A stretch of 64,000 nucleotides of DNA from Brenneria populi (GTDB lineage: Bacteria; Pseudomonadota; Gammaproteobacteria; Enterobacterales; Enterobacteriaceae). Each line of letters opens with the position of its first letter. Position 1 is the first letter of the stretch. Below the pieces are notes generated by a model that saw only the letters and a list, made by a program, of their open reading frames with translations, did not search any database and had not been told where the DNA came from. The position numbers and the translations under genes are program-made. Below are positions 41,969 through 51,183 of this stretch, one piece after another. The stretch spans positions 292,605 through 356,604 of the forward strand of contig NZ_JAYWTM010000007.1 in NCBI RefSeq assembly GCF_036016195.1, in the 5' to 3' direction.

Positions 41969-42856
41969 TTAAAAACGGTCCAGCGTCTCCTGCAATAACC
42001 GGCAGGCGTCCTCGCCTTTGGCGGCGTTGTGCCAGAGGCCGTCGAACAGCGACTGATGATGGAGAATGGCCTCTTTTGACGAGGAAACCCAGGCTACGCC
42101 GGAATGGATATTGGGCAGTTCGCCGAGGCGGAACGGGCTGGAGGCAACCGAGAGCGGTTCGCGATCTTTATAAAAAATCTGGAATGTGGACGAGGGCATC
42201 GTCTCTGTGGTGATCGCCACCTGAACAATGTTCTTTTTCTCTTCAAGAACCTGCAGCAGGTGTTGAACCTCCTGCCGCGCCAGCAGAACACGTTCCATCC
42301 TGGCGCTGGGGGAAATATTCAGCGTGCCGATAAGGCCCAGGTGAATAAATTTTTCAATATGCTGAATGCCGATAAGGTTATGGATTTTGGGCAGATGCTT
42401 ATTCAGATGCGATTTTCGCTCAAACAGGATATCAAGCGTTTGTCGCGATTTTTCATCCAGAACATCGGAGTTCGCGCGATTATTGTCTGCTTCCAGCAGC
42501 ATTTGCTTCAGATAATCATCGTAGCGCCGAGACGTCAGCAGATAGGAGAAGGGGTCGAAATGGGAATAAATACGCGTGGAGCTCTCTTCAAGCTGGCGCA
42601 TTCTTTCAAGAAAGCCGCTGGCATGGGAATAGTATTCCATACCGACGCCAAGAAGCGTTTCGAATGTGGTATTCAGGCATCCGGCCAGACGTTCAAGCGT
42701 TTCAATTTTCTTGATATCGCCTTTTTCAAGCCGATATACGGCGGCGCGGGATATGCCGAGCGCCGAGGCAATTTGCTCCGCGTTTAATGAGGCCGCTATG
42801 CGATAAGCTCTCAGTCTTTGTCCGATAGCCAGATAATCGATCGCGGTATTTTTCAT
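41969..42856 (-). CDS. XRE-family transcriptional regulator
   Basis: 295 aa. The first 65 residues are a helix-turn-helix of the Cro/CI type (IGQRLRAYRIAASLNAEQIASALGISRAAVYRLEKGDIKKIETLERLA). The remaining 230 residues form an uncharacterised domain, likely for ligand binding, with a strand-rich end (VQVAITTETMPSSTFQIFYKD). It is located between the amidohydrolase and pyrK-like genes, and is the natural candidate to bind the dyads in this cluster. Its ligand might be orotate or a breakdown product; this is inference. Confidence 0.8.
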   Translation of the reverse strand: MKNTAIDYLAIGQRLRAYRIAASLNAEQIASALGISRAAVYRLEKGDIKKIETLERLAGCLNTTFETLLGVGMEYYSHASGFLERMRQLEESSTRIYSHFDPFSYLLTSRRYDDYLKQMLLEADNNRANSDVLDEKSRQTLDILFERKSHLNKHLPKIHNLIGIQHIEKFIHLGLIGTLNISPSARMERVLLARQEVQHLLQVLEEKKNIVQVAITTETMPSSTFQIFYKDREPLSVASSPFRLGELPNIHSGVAWVSSSKEAILHHQSLFDGLWHNAAKGEDACRLLQETLDRF

Positions 42857-43054
42857 GGTGTTCTATATGCCAAAAATTTGCGTGATGTTAACACTAAAGG
42901 ATCGGGCTGACAATGTAGCGCGCCCGCGACGTCGGGCGCATAAGAGGAGGTCGCACGGAAAACTGTAGCGCGGGCGACAAATGAAACGACTGTAGTACCA
43001 ATAGGCCGGAGGATACCAGCTCCGCTGGCGATATAACACGAATATGAAATTGAT

Positions 43055-43120
43055 TATCCCCCAAATAATGCGGGTTGCAGGAAAGCCGACGCAGCCGCTG
43101 CTTGAAGTATGGCGGGTATA
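43055..43120. repeat. ERIC element with deleted centre
   Basis: The left end TATCCCCCAAATAATGCGGG and right end CTTGAAGTATGGCGGGTATA are both present, but the ERIC core palindrome is missing, leaving 66 bases. It lies between the regulator and pyrK-like genes. Confidence 0.7.
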
Positions 43121-43224
43121 AATATTTATTTTAATTATGGTTGCCTCACCAGGGAAAACCAATAAATACGCGCCGCGCGTTATGGCGTAACAATAATTCT
43201 GATGATTATTTAACGGAGACAGTC

Positions 43225-44025
43225 ATGACTGTTATTGATGGGACCGCTCGGGTTATCAGTAACCAATGGGTAAACAGTGAATATAAGCATATGGCGATTC
43301 ACGTCGGGCCGGTTGCATCGCAGGTCAAGCCGGGGCAGTTTTTCAACCTGCTGTGTCCGCAGACTGATGCCGACAAGCCTTTTTTTCGCCGTCCCATGAG
43401 TACCTGGTTCGCCGATGAACGCCAGGGTCGGGTGGATTTTCTCTATAAAGTGGTGGGCGCCGGCACGCGCGGACTCGCCACGCTGAACCCGGACGATCGG
43501 TTGAGCTACCTTGGCCCGCTGGGGAAAGGGTTTACGCTAACGCCCGACTACCGCCATATTCTGGTCGTCGGTCGCGGCGTGGGGCTGGCGACGCTTGCTC
43601 CGCTGGCGGAACACGCGGCGGCGATGAATATTCAGGTTACGGCGTTGCTCAGCGCCAAAGATAGGGAGCGGCTGATGTCGCAGCGCCGTTTTCTCGATAG
43701 CGGCGCGCAGCTGATCGAAGTGGTGGATAGCGATGGCTCCAGCGCGACGGAAAACGTGGAACGTCTGATCCGTTCGTTGCACCGGCGCCTGTCGATTGAC
43801 GCGGCCTATACCTGCGGCTCGACGCGCCTGATTCGATTGCTGCAAACCCTGTCCGCGGAGCTGGATTTTGCCGGCGAAGTGGCGCTGGAGCAGCAGATGG
43901 CCTGCGGACTCGGCATGTGTTACTGCTGCGTGCGTCCGATGCGAGTCGGCATGAGCGAGAAACGGGAGAGCAAACGCGTGTGCTACGACGGCCCGGTCTT
44001 TAACTTGCGCGAGGTGGTGCTGTGA
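43225..44025 (+). CDS. PyrK-like FAD/[2Fe-2S] electron transfer subunit
   Basis: 266-aa ferredoxin-reductase-fold protein. FRRPMST is the FAD-binding RxxS/T motif, VVGRGVGLATL is the NAD site, and four cysteines (227, 232, 235, 253; C-X4-C-X2-C-X17-C) in MACGLGMCYCC and RVCYDGPVF bind the [2Fe-2S] cluster, as in class 1B PyrK. It passes electrons between NAD(H) and the FMN of the partner. GGAG lies six bases before the ATG, and the stop overlaps the GTG start of the partner (GTGA). Enterobacteria normally make pyrimidines with a class 2 PyrD and do not need this subunit, so a catabolic role is likely. Confidence 0.85.
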   Translation: MTVIDGTARVISNQWVNSEYKHMAIHVGPVASQVKPGQFFNLLCPQTDADKPFFRRPMSTWFADERQGRVDFLYKVVGAGTRGLATLNPDDRLSYLGPLGKGFTLTPDYRHILVVGRGVGLATLAPLAEHAAAMNIQVTALLSAKDRERLMSQRRFLDSGAQLIEVVDSDGSSATENVERLIRSLHRRLSIDAAYTCGSTRLIRLLQTLSAELDFAGEVALEQQMACGLGMCYCCVRPMRVGMSEKRESKRVCYDGPVFNLREVVL

Positions 44026-44954
44026 TCGACCTATCCGTCAATATCAACGGGCTACGCCTGGATAATCCGGTGATGCCGGCATCCGGCACCTTTGCCGAAG
44101 GGCTGACCGAGGTGATGGACGTCAACCGGCTGGGGGCCTTCGTCACCAAAACCTTTACCCTACATCCGCGCGCCGGTAATCCGGTTCCCCGGGTTTGCGA
44201 GCTGGATTCAGCGATGCTTAATTCGATTGGCATTCCCGGGAAAGGCGTTGAGCACGTTATTCAGCATATGGTGCCGTTTTGGCGCCGCTATCAGCCGCCG
44301 TTGATTGTCAGTATTTCCGCGAATACGGCGGATGAGTTTGCGCAGCTGGCCGAACGGCTCAGCGACGTTGCGGGCATTGCGGCGATTGAAGCCAATATCT
44401 CCTGTCCCAATATCGAGGCGGATGGCAAGGCGTTCGCGATTGAGGCGGCGTCGACCGCCAAAGTTATCCGGGCGTTGCGCCACGCGACGCGTTTACCGCT
44501 GTGGGCCAAGCTGACGCCCAATGCCGCGGATATCGCCGCCGTGGCGCGGGCGGTTGAAAACGAAGGCGGAGACGCCATCGTCGTCGGTAACACCCTGCTG
44601 GGAATGCGCATCGATATTCAGACCCGCCGTCCTAAGCTGGGCAATATCATGGGGGGATTATCGGGGCCGGCGCTCAAGCCGATTATGCTGCGCATGGTTT
44701 ACCAGTGCCGCAGGCAGGTATCCATTCCGATTATTGGCTGTGGCGGCATCAGTCAGGCAGACGATGTGATCGAGTATTTTTTCGCCGGCGCCAGCGCGGT
44801 TCAGGTGGGGACGGCCACGTTCATTCATCCGACGGCGATGATTACCATTCTTGACGATTTACATGACTATTGCCGGCGGCAGGGGATAGCGCGTATCGCC
44901 GATCTGACCGGCGCCATTCTCGATGAGGTTACGCCGTATGACGGCGTTTCCTGA
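44022..44954 (+). CDS. Class 1B dihydroorotate dehydrogenase catalytic subunit
   Basis: 310 aa with the class 1 fold. The catalytic cysteine is Cys128 in EANISCPN (class 2 enzymes have serine there). Substrate residues lie in SAMLNSIGIPGKG and the FMN-phosphate site in IPIIGCGGIS and GASAVQVGTA. It starts with GTG overlapping the pyrK-like stop, with GAGGTGG upstream. With NADH it could reduce orotate to dihydroorotate, the first step of orotate catabolism known from Clostridium oroticum. A biosynthetic duty is less likely here, given the amidohydrolase and sigma-54 transporter neighbours. Confidence 0.85.
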   Translation: MIDLSVNINGLRLDNPVMPASGTFAEGLTEVMDVNRLGAFVTKTFTLHPRAGNPVPRVCELDSAMLNSIGIPGKGVEHVIQHMVPFWRRYQPPLIVSISANTADEFAQLAERLSDVAGIAAIEANISCPNIEADGKAFAIEAASTAKVIRALRHATRLPLWAKLTPNAADIAAVARAVENEGGDAIVVGNTLLGMRIDIQTRRPKLGNIMGGLSGPALKPIMLRMVYQCRRQVSIPIIGCGGISQADDVIEYFFAGASAVQVGTATFIHPTAMITILDDLHDYCRRQGIARIADLTGAILDEVTPYDGVS

Positions 44955-45030
44955 GCAACCCGATGCGGACGCGCCACGGCGTCCATCTACGGCGGCGGGC
45001 GGATTGCGCTCCGCGCCGCCGCGGCGCGGA

Positions 45031-46566
45031 TTAAGCCCGCTCTTCTTCGATATTCAGTTTCCAGCCCGTGACGTCGCGCCAATACTCCTGCTCCCGCTCT
45101 AAGTCCAACTGAACGAGGGTATTCTGGCTGAAAAAGTCGTGCGGAAATATCAGCGTCCAGTGGTTATCGTCGGTATTCAGGCGCAGCGTCTCCGGGGTGG
45201 TGGTGGCCTGCCTCTGATTATTGAGCAGAGTGGCGAGGCGCAATAGCTGAACCATGGGCAAATACTGTTTCTTTTTAAACAGATTCAGGCGCGGCAACTC
45301 TTCCAGCTTGATGGCCTTGCGGTGTAAACGCACGATCAGGGAAAGCAGCAATTGCTGCTCCTGATTGAAGCCGGGCAGGTTGGTGTTTTGTAGAATGTAG
45401 GCGGAGTGGCGGTGCATGCCGCTCTGGTTGATGCTCAGCCCTACTTCATGCAGCATGGCGGCCCAGTTGAGGAGCGCTTTAAGCTGCGGGTCGACCAGAC
45501 TGGAGTTTTGCTCCGCCCACTGCACATAGAGCAGCTCGGCGGTGTCCCGCACGCGCCGGGCCTGCTCGCGGTCAATATTGTAATGACCGGCGAGGCTTTG
45601 CGCGGTGCGGATGCGGATATCCTGATGGCGGAAGCGCCCTTCCATTTCATACAGCACGCCTTCGCGCAGCGCGCCGTCGGACAGGCGCAGCTCTTTGATC
45701 GACAGCGCGTCAAAGACGCCGCACAGAATGGCGAGTCCGGGCACCAGCACCGACTGCCTCTCTTCCGCCAGACCCGGCAGGCTCAGCGATTTGAACGATT
45801 TGAATTGCAGAATCTGCTCGCGCAGCATTTCCAGCCGTTCCGGCGTGATCAGACCATCCTTTTTACCCATCTCCAGCAGGATTTCGTGGACCGCCTTGAT
45901 GGTGCCGGACGCGCCCAGCGCGTACTCCCAGCCGTACATGCGATATTTCCAGGTCAGCGTTTCCAGCTTTTGAGCCGCCGCCAACCGGGCGCGTTTGAAA
46001 TTGCTTTCGCTGATTTCGCCGTTGGGAAAAAACTGTTGGGCGAAGCTGACGCAGCCCATGCGGCGGCTTTCGATCAGGATAGGGTCGAAATCTTCGCCGA
46101 TGACCAGTTCGGTGGAGCCGCCGCCGATATCGATAACCAGCTTGCGGCCTTTTTCCGGCTGCGTGTGCTCCACGCCCATAAAAATCAGGCGCGCCTCTTC
46201 ATGGCCGGAGATGATGGCGATCGGGTAGGGCATGATATCGGCGGCCCGGCGCAGAAATTCGCGGGCGTTTTCCGCCTGGCGCAGGGCGTGCGTGGCGACG
46301 ATCGACACATTCGACGGAGAGAATCCTTGCAGCCGCTCGGCAAACAGCGCCAGGCAGCTCAATCCCCGCTCCATGGCTTCCTCGCTGAGCATGTTTTTGC
46401 CGTCCAGCCCGTCGGCCAGATAAACGCGCTGCTTTAAACGGCTCAGCACCTGAAGCGCCCCGTTCACCACGCGGGCGATCACCATATGGAAACTGTTGGA
46501 GCCCAGGTCGACCGCGGCGAACTCCTGGGGTTTTACGGCATTGCTATCTTCATTTGTTAACGGCAT
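45031..46566 (-). CDS. ppx: Exopolyphosphatase
   Basis: 511 aa. Removes terminal phosphate from polyphosphate and hydrolyses pppGpp. ASKHA motifs are clear: FAAVDLGSNSFHMVIARV at the N-terminus, ATHALRQAENAREFL, ISGHEEARLIFMGV, and VIDIGGGSTELVIGE. The C-terminal HD-like helical domain follows from about residue 310. Its start overlaps the ppk stop by one base (TAATG), so the two are co-translated as in E. coli. Confidence 0.96.
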   Translation of the reverse strand: MPLTNEDSNAVKPQEFAAVDLGSNSFHMVIARVVNGALQVLSRLKQRVYLADGLDGKNMLSEEAMERGLSCLALFAERLQGFSPSNVSIVATHALRQAENAREFLRRAADIMPYPIAIISGHEEARLIFMGVEHTQPEKGRKLVIDIGGGSTELVIGEDFDPILIESRRMGCVSFAQQFFPNGEISESNFKRARLAAAQKLETLTWKYRMYGWEYALGASGTIKAVHEILLEMGKKDGLITPERLEMLREQILQFKSFKSLSLPGLAEERQSVLVPGLAILCGVFDALSIKELRLSDGALREGVLYEMEGRFRHQDIRIRTAQSLAGHYNIDREQARRVRDTAELLYVQWAEQNSSLVDPQLKALLNWAAMLHEVGLSINQSGMHRHSAYILQNTNLPGFNQEQQLLLSLIVRLHRKAIKLEELPRLNLFKKKQYLPMVQLLRLATLLNNQRQATTTPETLRLNTDDNHWTLIFPHDFFSQNTLVQLDLEREQEYWRDVTGWKLNIEEERA

Positions 46567-48638
46567 TATTCGGGTTTGTCTCCAGGTTGCTCAAGCGCCT
46601 TGATGTAATCATAGACGGCATTTTGCGCGCGCACTTTACGGCGGTTGCCGCGCGCTACATAGCGGTTGCTCAGCTCTTTATCAATCACGCGGGCTTTCAC
46701 CGTATCACTGAACAGAATATCAAGAATGTCCAAAATTCGATTTTTCAGCATAGGATCGAGCACTTCGACGGCGACTTCAATACGGTAATCGATGTTGCGC
46801 GTCATCCAGTCGGCCGATGAGAGGTAAACTTTCTTATCGCCGCCGTTATTAAATACATACACGCGATCGTGCTCCAAGTAACGATCGACGATGCTGATAA
46901 CCTGAATATTGTCGCTGACGCCCGGCAATTGGGGGATCAGCGAACACATACCGCGAACCAGCAGATTGATTTTCACGCCGGCGGCGGAGGCCTGATAGAG
47001 TTTTTCCATCAGCCCCTTATCCACCAGATTATTTACCTTAAGGGTGATGCCCGCATCAATATTCGCCCGCGCGTTTTCGATTTCTCTATCGATCAGCCGA
47101 TAGAGCCGGTCGCGCGAGTTTTGCGGGGAGACCAGCAGGTACTCAAAGGATACCGGCCGGTAAGGGTTCTCAATAAAATTAAATACCCGCCGTACCTCAT
47201 TGGTAATACGTTCATCCGCGGTAAGCAACGAATAGTCGGTATAGATCCGGGCGGTTTTTTCGTTGAAGTTACCGGTACCGATGTGGGCGTAACGCACGAT
47301 GGCGCCCTCTTCACGGCGTGAAATTAAAAACAGTTTGGCATGGATTTTCAACCCCGGCACCGAGAAAAGCACGTGAACGCCGGCTTCGGTCAGCCGTTTT
47401 GACCACTGAATGTTGGCTTCTTCATCAAAACGCGCCTGCAATTCCACCACCACGGTGACCTTCTTGCCGTTGTGAGCGGCGTGGATCATGGAGTTAATGA
47501 TGCGCGAATCTTTCGCCACCCGGTAGATATTGATTTTGATCGCCAGCACGTTGGGGTCGAATGAGGCCTGGCGCAGCAGTTCCAGCACGTGTTCGAACGT
47601 GTGATACGGATAGTAAAGCAGAATATCCCGCTCGCGGATAGCGTCGAAGCCGTTACGGAAATGGTTGAAGCCGTCGTGCCGCAGGCGCGGCAGCGGTTTG
47701 TTCACCAGATTGGCCCGCCCGACGTTGGGGAAAGAGATAAAGTCTTTAAAGTTATGGTAACGGCCGCCCGGGATGACGGAGTCAAACGAGGAGATCCCCA
47801 GTTTTTCCTGCAAAACGGCGACCATGGCGTCGGGCATATCGCGCTGATAAACGAATCTGACCGGCTCCGCGGTCAGACGCTGTTTCAGGCTGGAGGACAT
47901 CAGCTCCAGCAGGCTGGACTCCATTTCGCTCACCAGGTCGTATTCCGCGTCGCGGGTCATTTTCATGGAATAGGCGTTGAGCGCATCGTAATCGAAAAAG
48001 CCTTTGAAGATGTCATTCAGGCAATAGCGCAGAATATTGTCGATCAAAATCATGGTCTTGCGCCGGCGCGGCGCTTCCGCCGGCAGATTAACGAAGCGGG
48101 GAATCTTGTCGGAAGGAATTTCCAGCAGCGCATAATTGGTTTCTTCGCCGCGAATAATTTCGACCACCAGATAGGTGTAGTCGTCTTTCAGAAACTGTAC
48201 CAGGTTGGTGTCATGCAGGATCAGGATCGGCGTGATATGCGGGCGTAGGTGTTGTCTGAAGTACTCTCTCAGCCACTCCTGCTGGTTGGGAGAAACCTGA
48301 CGCTCGTTGACCAGAAAGATCTGGTTGCGGGCCATCTCCAGCAGTAACTCATTGTAAAGGTTGTCGAATACCAGGTCTGTTTTCAGGACGCGGGCCTGAA
48401 TCTTTCCCAAAAGGTGGCGTAAATTGCCGTCTGAGCCCTGTTCTTCGTTGATTAAAATTCGTCTTTTCAGATCGGCGAAACGAACTTTATAAAACTCATC
48501 GAGATTATTGGAGTAAATACCAAGAAAGCGCATGCGCTCAATCAGGGGGTTACTTTTATCTGCCGCTTCCTGAAGTACCCGTTCATTAAAGGATAACCAA
48601 CTTAACTCTTTCTCAATGTAGAGTTTATCCTGACTCAT
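46566..48638 (-). CDS. ppk: Polyphosphate kinase 1
   Basis: 690 aa. Reversibly polymerises the gamma phosphate of ATP into polyphosphate at the inner membrane. KELSWLSFNERVLQEAADK opens the N domain; the phosphorylated histidine is in VRYAHIGTGNFNEKTA, and a second HKD-like segment is DRYLEHDRVYVFNNGGDKKVYL. ATG 48638 (MSQDKLYIEK) has GGAG five bases upstream; a GTG six bases earlier is less likely. Adjacent ppx and the phosphate transporter genes form a phosphate-storage neighbourhood. Confidence 0.96.
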   Translation of the reverse strand: MSQDKLYIEKELSWLSFNERVLQEAADKSNPLIERMRFLGIYSNNLDEFYKVRFADLKRRILINEEQGSDGNLRHLLGKIQARVLKTDLVFDNLYNELLLEMARNQIFLVNERQVSPNQQEWLREYFRQHLRPHITPILILHDTNLVQFLKDDYTYLVVEIIRGEETNYALLEIPSDKIPRFVNLPAEAPRRRKTMILIDNILRYCLNDIFKGFFDYDALNAYSMKMTRDAEYDLVSEMESSLLELMSSSLKQRLTAEPVRFVYQRDMPDAMVAVLQEKLGISSFDSVIPGGRYHNFKDFISFPNVGRANLVNKPLPRLRHDGFNHFRNGFDAIRERDILLYYPYHTFEHVLELLRQASFDPNVLAIKINIYRVAKDSRIINSMIHAAHNGKKVTVVVELQARFDEEANIQWSKRLTEAGVHVLFSVPGLKIHAKLFLISRREEGAIVRYAHIGTGNFNEKTARIYTDYSLLTADERITNEVRRVFNFIENPYRPVSFEYLLVSPQNSRDRLYRLIDREIENARANIDAGITLKVNNLVDKGLMEKLYQASAAGVKINLLVRGMCSLIPQLPGVSDNIQVISIVDRYLEHDRVYVFNNGGDKKVYLSSADWMTRNIDYRIEVAVEVLDPMLKNRILDILDILFSDTVKARVIDKELSNRYVARGNRRKVRAQNAVYDYIKALEQPGDKPE

Positions 48639-48669
48639 TTTCACTCCGTTAGACTATATGCCGAATATC

Positions 48670-48864
48670 TATACCCAATAAACATCACAGCGTGATCGGG
48701 CGACAGCCGCGCGGATTTTCCCCGCTAAGTTTAGTCAAGGCAGCGACCGCGGCGACGGATCCGCCGGCAGCGCGTTTGAACACGGCTTACGGCGATCGCG
48801 CGGAGGATAAGCCGAGTCATTTGGGGAAACCAATACCACCGCAACTTGAAAGATGAAGGGTATA
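48670..48864. repeat. Diverged ERIC-like element between ppk and the phosphate transporter
   Basis: TATACCC at the left and GCAACTTGAAAGATGAAGGG-TATA at the right match ERIC ends, but the 195-base interior is diverged. The rest of the 48639-49017 gap has no gene. A single half-site like a Pho box (TTGTCAT at 48920) is visible but no second repeat, so PhoB control is unproven. Confidence 0.45.
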
Positions 48865-49017
48865 ACAACATTATGGCGCGTTCATGACGATAAAATCTAA
48901 TACGCAGACGGACTTACCATTGTCATATTATGAGGGTAAAGGCAACATATGCCACCCGTTTTCTTTGGGATGAGCGATTAAAGGGACGCTGACGAGTGCA
49001 ATATTACGGCGAGAGCG

Positions 49018-51183
49018 ATGGAAAATACAGTTAACCGATTACAGCGCCGGGATCGCCGGCGAGCGTGGATTGAGCGCCTGACGCGCCGCGTCGTCGCCGG
49101 CAGCGGTTTATTGGTGCTGATGGCGCCGTTATCTATTTTTTTCTATCTGCTGTATGTGGTAACGCCGATCTTCCTTTCCCCTTCCGTCAGCGAATGGCAA
49201 GCGATTCCGCTGAACGCCGGGGAGCCTGCGCTGGCCGTAGGAATTAGCGACAACGGACAAATCGGCTTTCGCATCGATCGGCAAGGCTACGGCGAATTTA
49301 TTTCACTCTCGTCCGGTTTGGCGACGCAGCGTGTGCGGCTTGCGCCGTCGGTGAATTTACTGACGGAAAGCCATAACGATCGGCAGCTTTACGCGCTGGG
49401 CCAGTCTGACGGACGCATCCGCATCGTGCAGCCCTTGCTGCCGCCGAATGGAAATCTCCCCGCGCAGTGGAAATTCCCGTTCGGCGAGGAGCCGCTATCG
49501 CTGGGGCTGCCCGCGCAGCCGTTACGTCAGCTGAGCGTGGCGGCGGTTGCCGAAAAACGCCTGATAGTGGCGGCCGTCACCCAGGATTACCGTCTGACGG
49601 TCAGCGAAGTTGGGGAGGCGGGCGTGCGGCAACAGGCGCAGATCGAACTGCCTGAAAAGGCGGTCGACCAACTGCTGATAACGCCGGATGGCCGGCAAAT
49701 TTATCTTCTCAACGGTACTCAACTGAGCGTATGGCAATCGGACGCCGGGCTGATACTGCGGGAGAAACGGCAGTTGGCCGAACAAGGCGCGGCGCGCCTG
49801 GCCTTACTGGCCGGCGGACGTTCGCTTCTGGTGCAATCGGCCGCAGGAGAGATCGCCCAGTGGTTTGACGTTCCGACGGAAGAGGGGATGCGGCTGACGG
49901 CCATCCGCCGGTTTACCCAGGCGGCGGGGGCATCGGCGTTGTTAGCCAGCGAGGCGCAGCGCAGGGTGTTTGCGACGCTGACGCCGCAGGGCGAGCTGTC
50001 CCTTTTCGCCAGCAAACAGCCGGACGCGCTGTTGACCGAACGGATCGCGCAGAACGCGCGATCGCTGGCGTTTTCTCCCCGCGGCCAGGCGATGCTGGTG
50101 GAGACGGAAAACGGCTGGCGGACGTACAAAGTGGACAACCCCTACCCGGATATCGGCTGGCGCGGGCTGTGGCAAAAACTATGGTATGAAAATTATCCCG
50201 AACCGGCCTATATCTGGCAGTCCACCGCTGCGGATGACGGCTATCAGGCTAAATTCAGCATGGTGCCGCTGATGCTGGGCACGCTGAAAGCCGCCGTCTA
50301 CGCGATGCTTTTCGCTACGCCGCTGTCGCTGGCGGCCGCCGTCTATACCGCCTGCTTTATGTCTCCGGCGTTGCGACGCTGGATTAAACCGACGCTGGAG
50401 ATCATGGGCGCGCTGCCGACGGTGGTGATCGGCCTGATTGCCGCCGTCTGGCTTGCGCCGCACTTCGCCGCCTATCTGTCGACCATCCTGGCTATGCCGT
50501 TTTTATTGGCGCTGGCCGTGCTCGCCAGCGGCCGGCTGCTGGAATCCCTGCCCGCCGGCTGGCGTAAATATTTCCCCGCCGGCTGGGATGCGCTGTTTCT
50601 GCTGCCGCCCATCCTGCTGGCGCTGGCGATCGGCTGCTGGCTGGGGCCGGCTCTGGAAATCCGGCTGCTGGGCCAGCCCTTATACCAGTGGCTGGGGGAT
50701 GATTTCGTTCAGCGCAACTCGCTGGTGGCGGGCGTTGCGTTAGGATTCGCCCTGATCCCGCTAATCTTTTCGCTGGCGGAGGATGCGTTATTCAGCGTGC
50801 CGGCCCGTTTGAGCCAGGGCTCGTTGGCGTTGGGCGCCACGCCGTGGCAAACCTTGTGGCGCGTGGTGCTGCCTTCCGCCAGCGCCGGGATTTTCGCCGC
50901 GCTGATGCTCAGCTTCGGCCGCGCCGTAGGGGAAACCATGATCGTACTGATGGCGACGGGCAATACGCCGATTATCGATGAAAGCCTGCTCCTGGGGCTG
51001 CGCTCGCTGGCGGCCAATATCGCCATTGAAATGCCGGACGCCGTCATCAACGGCGGCCATTATCGGGTACTGTTCCTGACGGCGCTGGCGCTGTTCGTCT
51101 GCACTTTCGTGGTCAATACGCTGGCCGAGTCGATACGCCAGCGTTTGCGCCAGCGTTATCGTGATGAAGGAGAAAAAGCGTGA
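49018..51183 (+). CDS. Phosphate ABC transporter permease, PstC-like with large extra domain
   Basis: 721 aa, about twice E. coli PstC. After an N-terminal helix (LLVLMAPLSIFFYLLYVVTPIF) comes a roughly 300-residue soluble region with propeller-like repeats (DNGQIGFRIDRQGYGEFISL, TPDGRQIYLLNGTQL). The C-terminal half is a permease: MVPLMLGTLKAAVYAMLFATPLSLAAA, GALPTVVIGLIAAVWL and the EAA-like loop RLSQGSLALGATPWQTLWRVVLP, then GRAVGETMIVLMATGN as in PstC. Long PstC/PstA pairs of this kind occur beside ppk in several gammaproteobacteria. The ABC partner genes follow directly. Confidence 0.82.
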   Translation: MENTVNRLQRRDRRRAWIERLTRRVVAGSGLLVLMAPLSIFFYLLYVVTPIFLSPSVSEWQAIPLNAGEPALAVGISDNGQIGFRIDRQGYGEFISLSSGLATQRVRLAPSVNLLTESHNDRQLYALGQSDGRIRIVQPLLPPNGNLPAQWKFPFGEEPLSLGLPAQPLRQLSVAAVAEKRLIVAAVTQDYRLTVSEVGEAGVRQQAQIELPEKAVDQLLITPDGRQIYLLNGTQLSVWQSDAGLILREKRQLAEQGAARLALLAGGRSLLVQSAAGEIAQWFDVPTEEGMRLTAIRRFTQAAGASALLASEAQRRVFATLTPQGELSLFASKQPDALLTERIAQNARSLAFSPRGQAMLVETENGWRTYKVDNPYPDIGWRGLWQKLWYENYPEPAYIWQSTAADDGYQAKFSMVPLMLGTLKAAVYAMLFATPLSLAAAVYTACFMSPALRRWIKPTLEIMGALPTVVIGLIAAVWLAPHFAAYLSTILAMPFLLALAVLASGRLLESLPAGWRKYFPAGWDALFLLPPILLALAIGCWLGPALEIRLLGQPLYQWLGDDFVQRNSLVAGVALGFALIPLIFSLAEDALFSVPARLSQGSLALGATPWQTLWRVVLPSASAGIFAALMLSFGRAVGETMIVLMATGNTPIIDESLLLGLRSLAANIAIEMPDAVINGGHYRVLFLTALALFVCTFVVNTLAESIRQRLRQRYRDEGEKA

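Noticed and set aside
48918..48935. Pho box before the phosphate transporter genes
   Set aside because: Only one TGTCAT-like half-site is present; listed as weak only.
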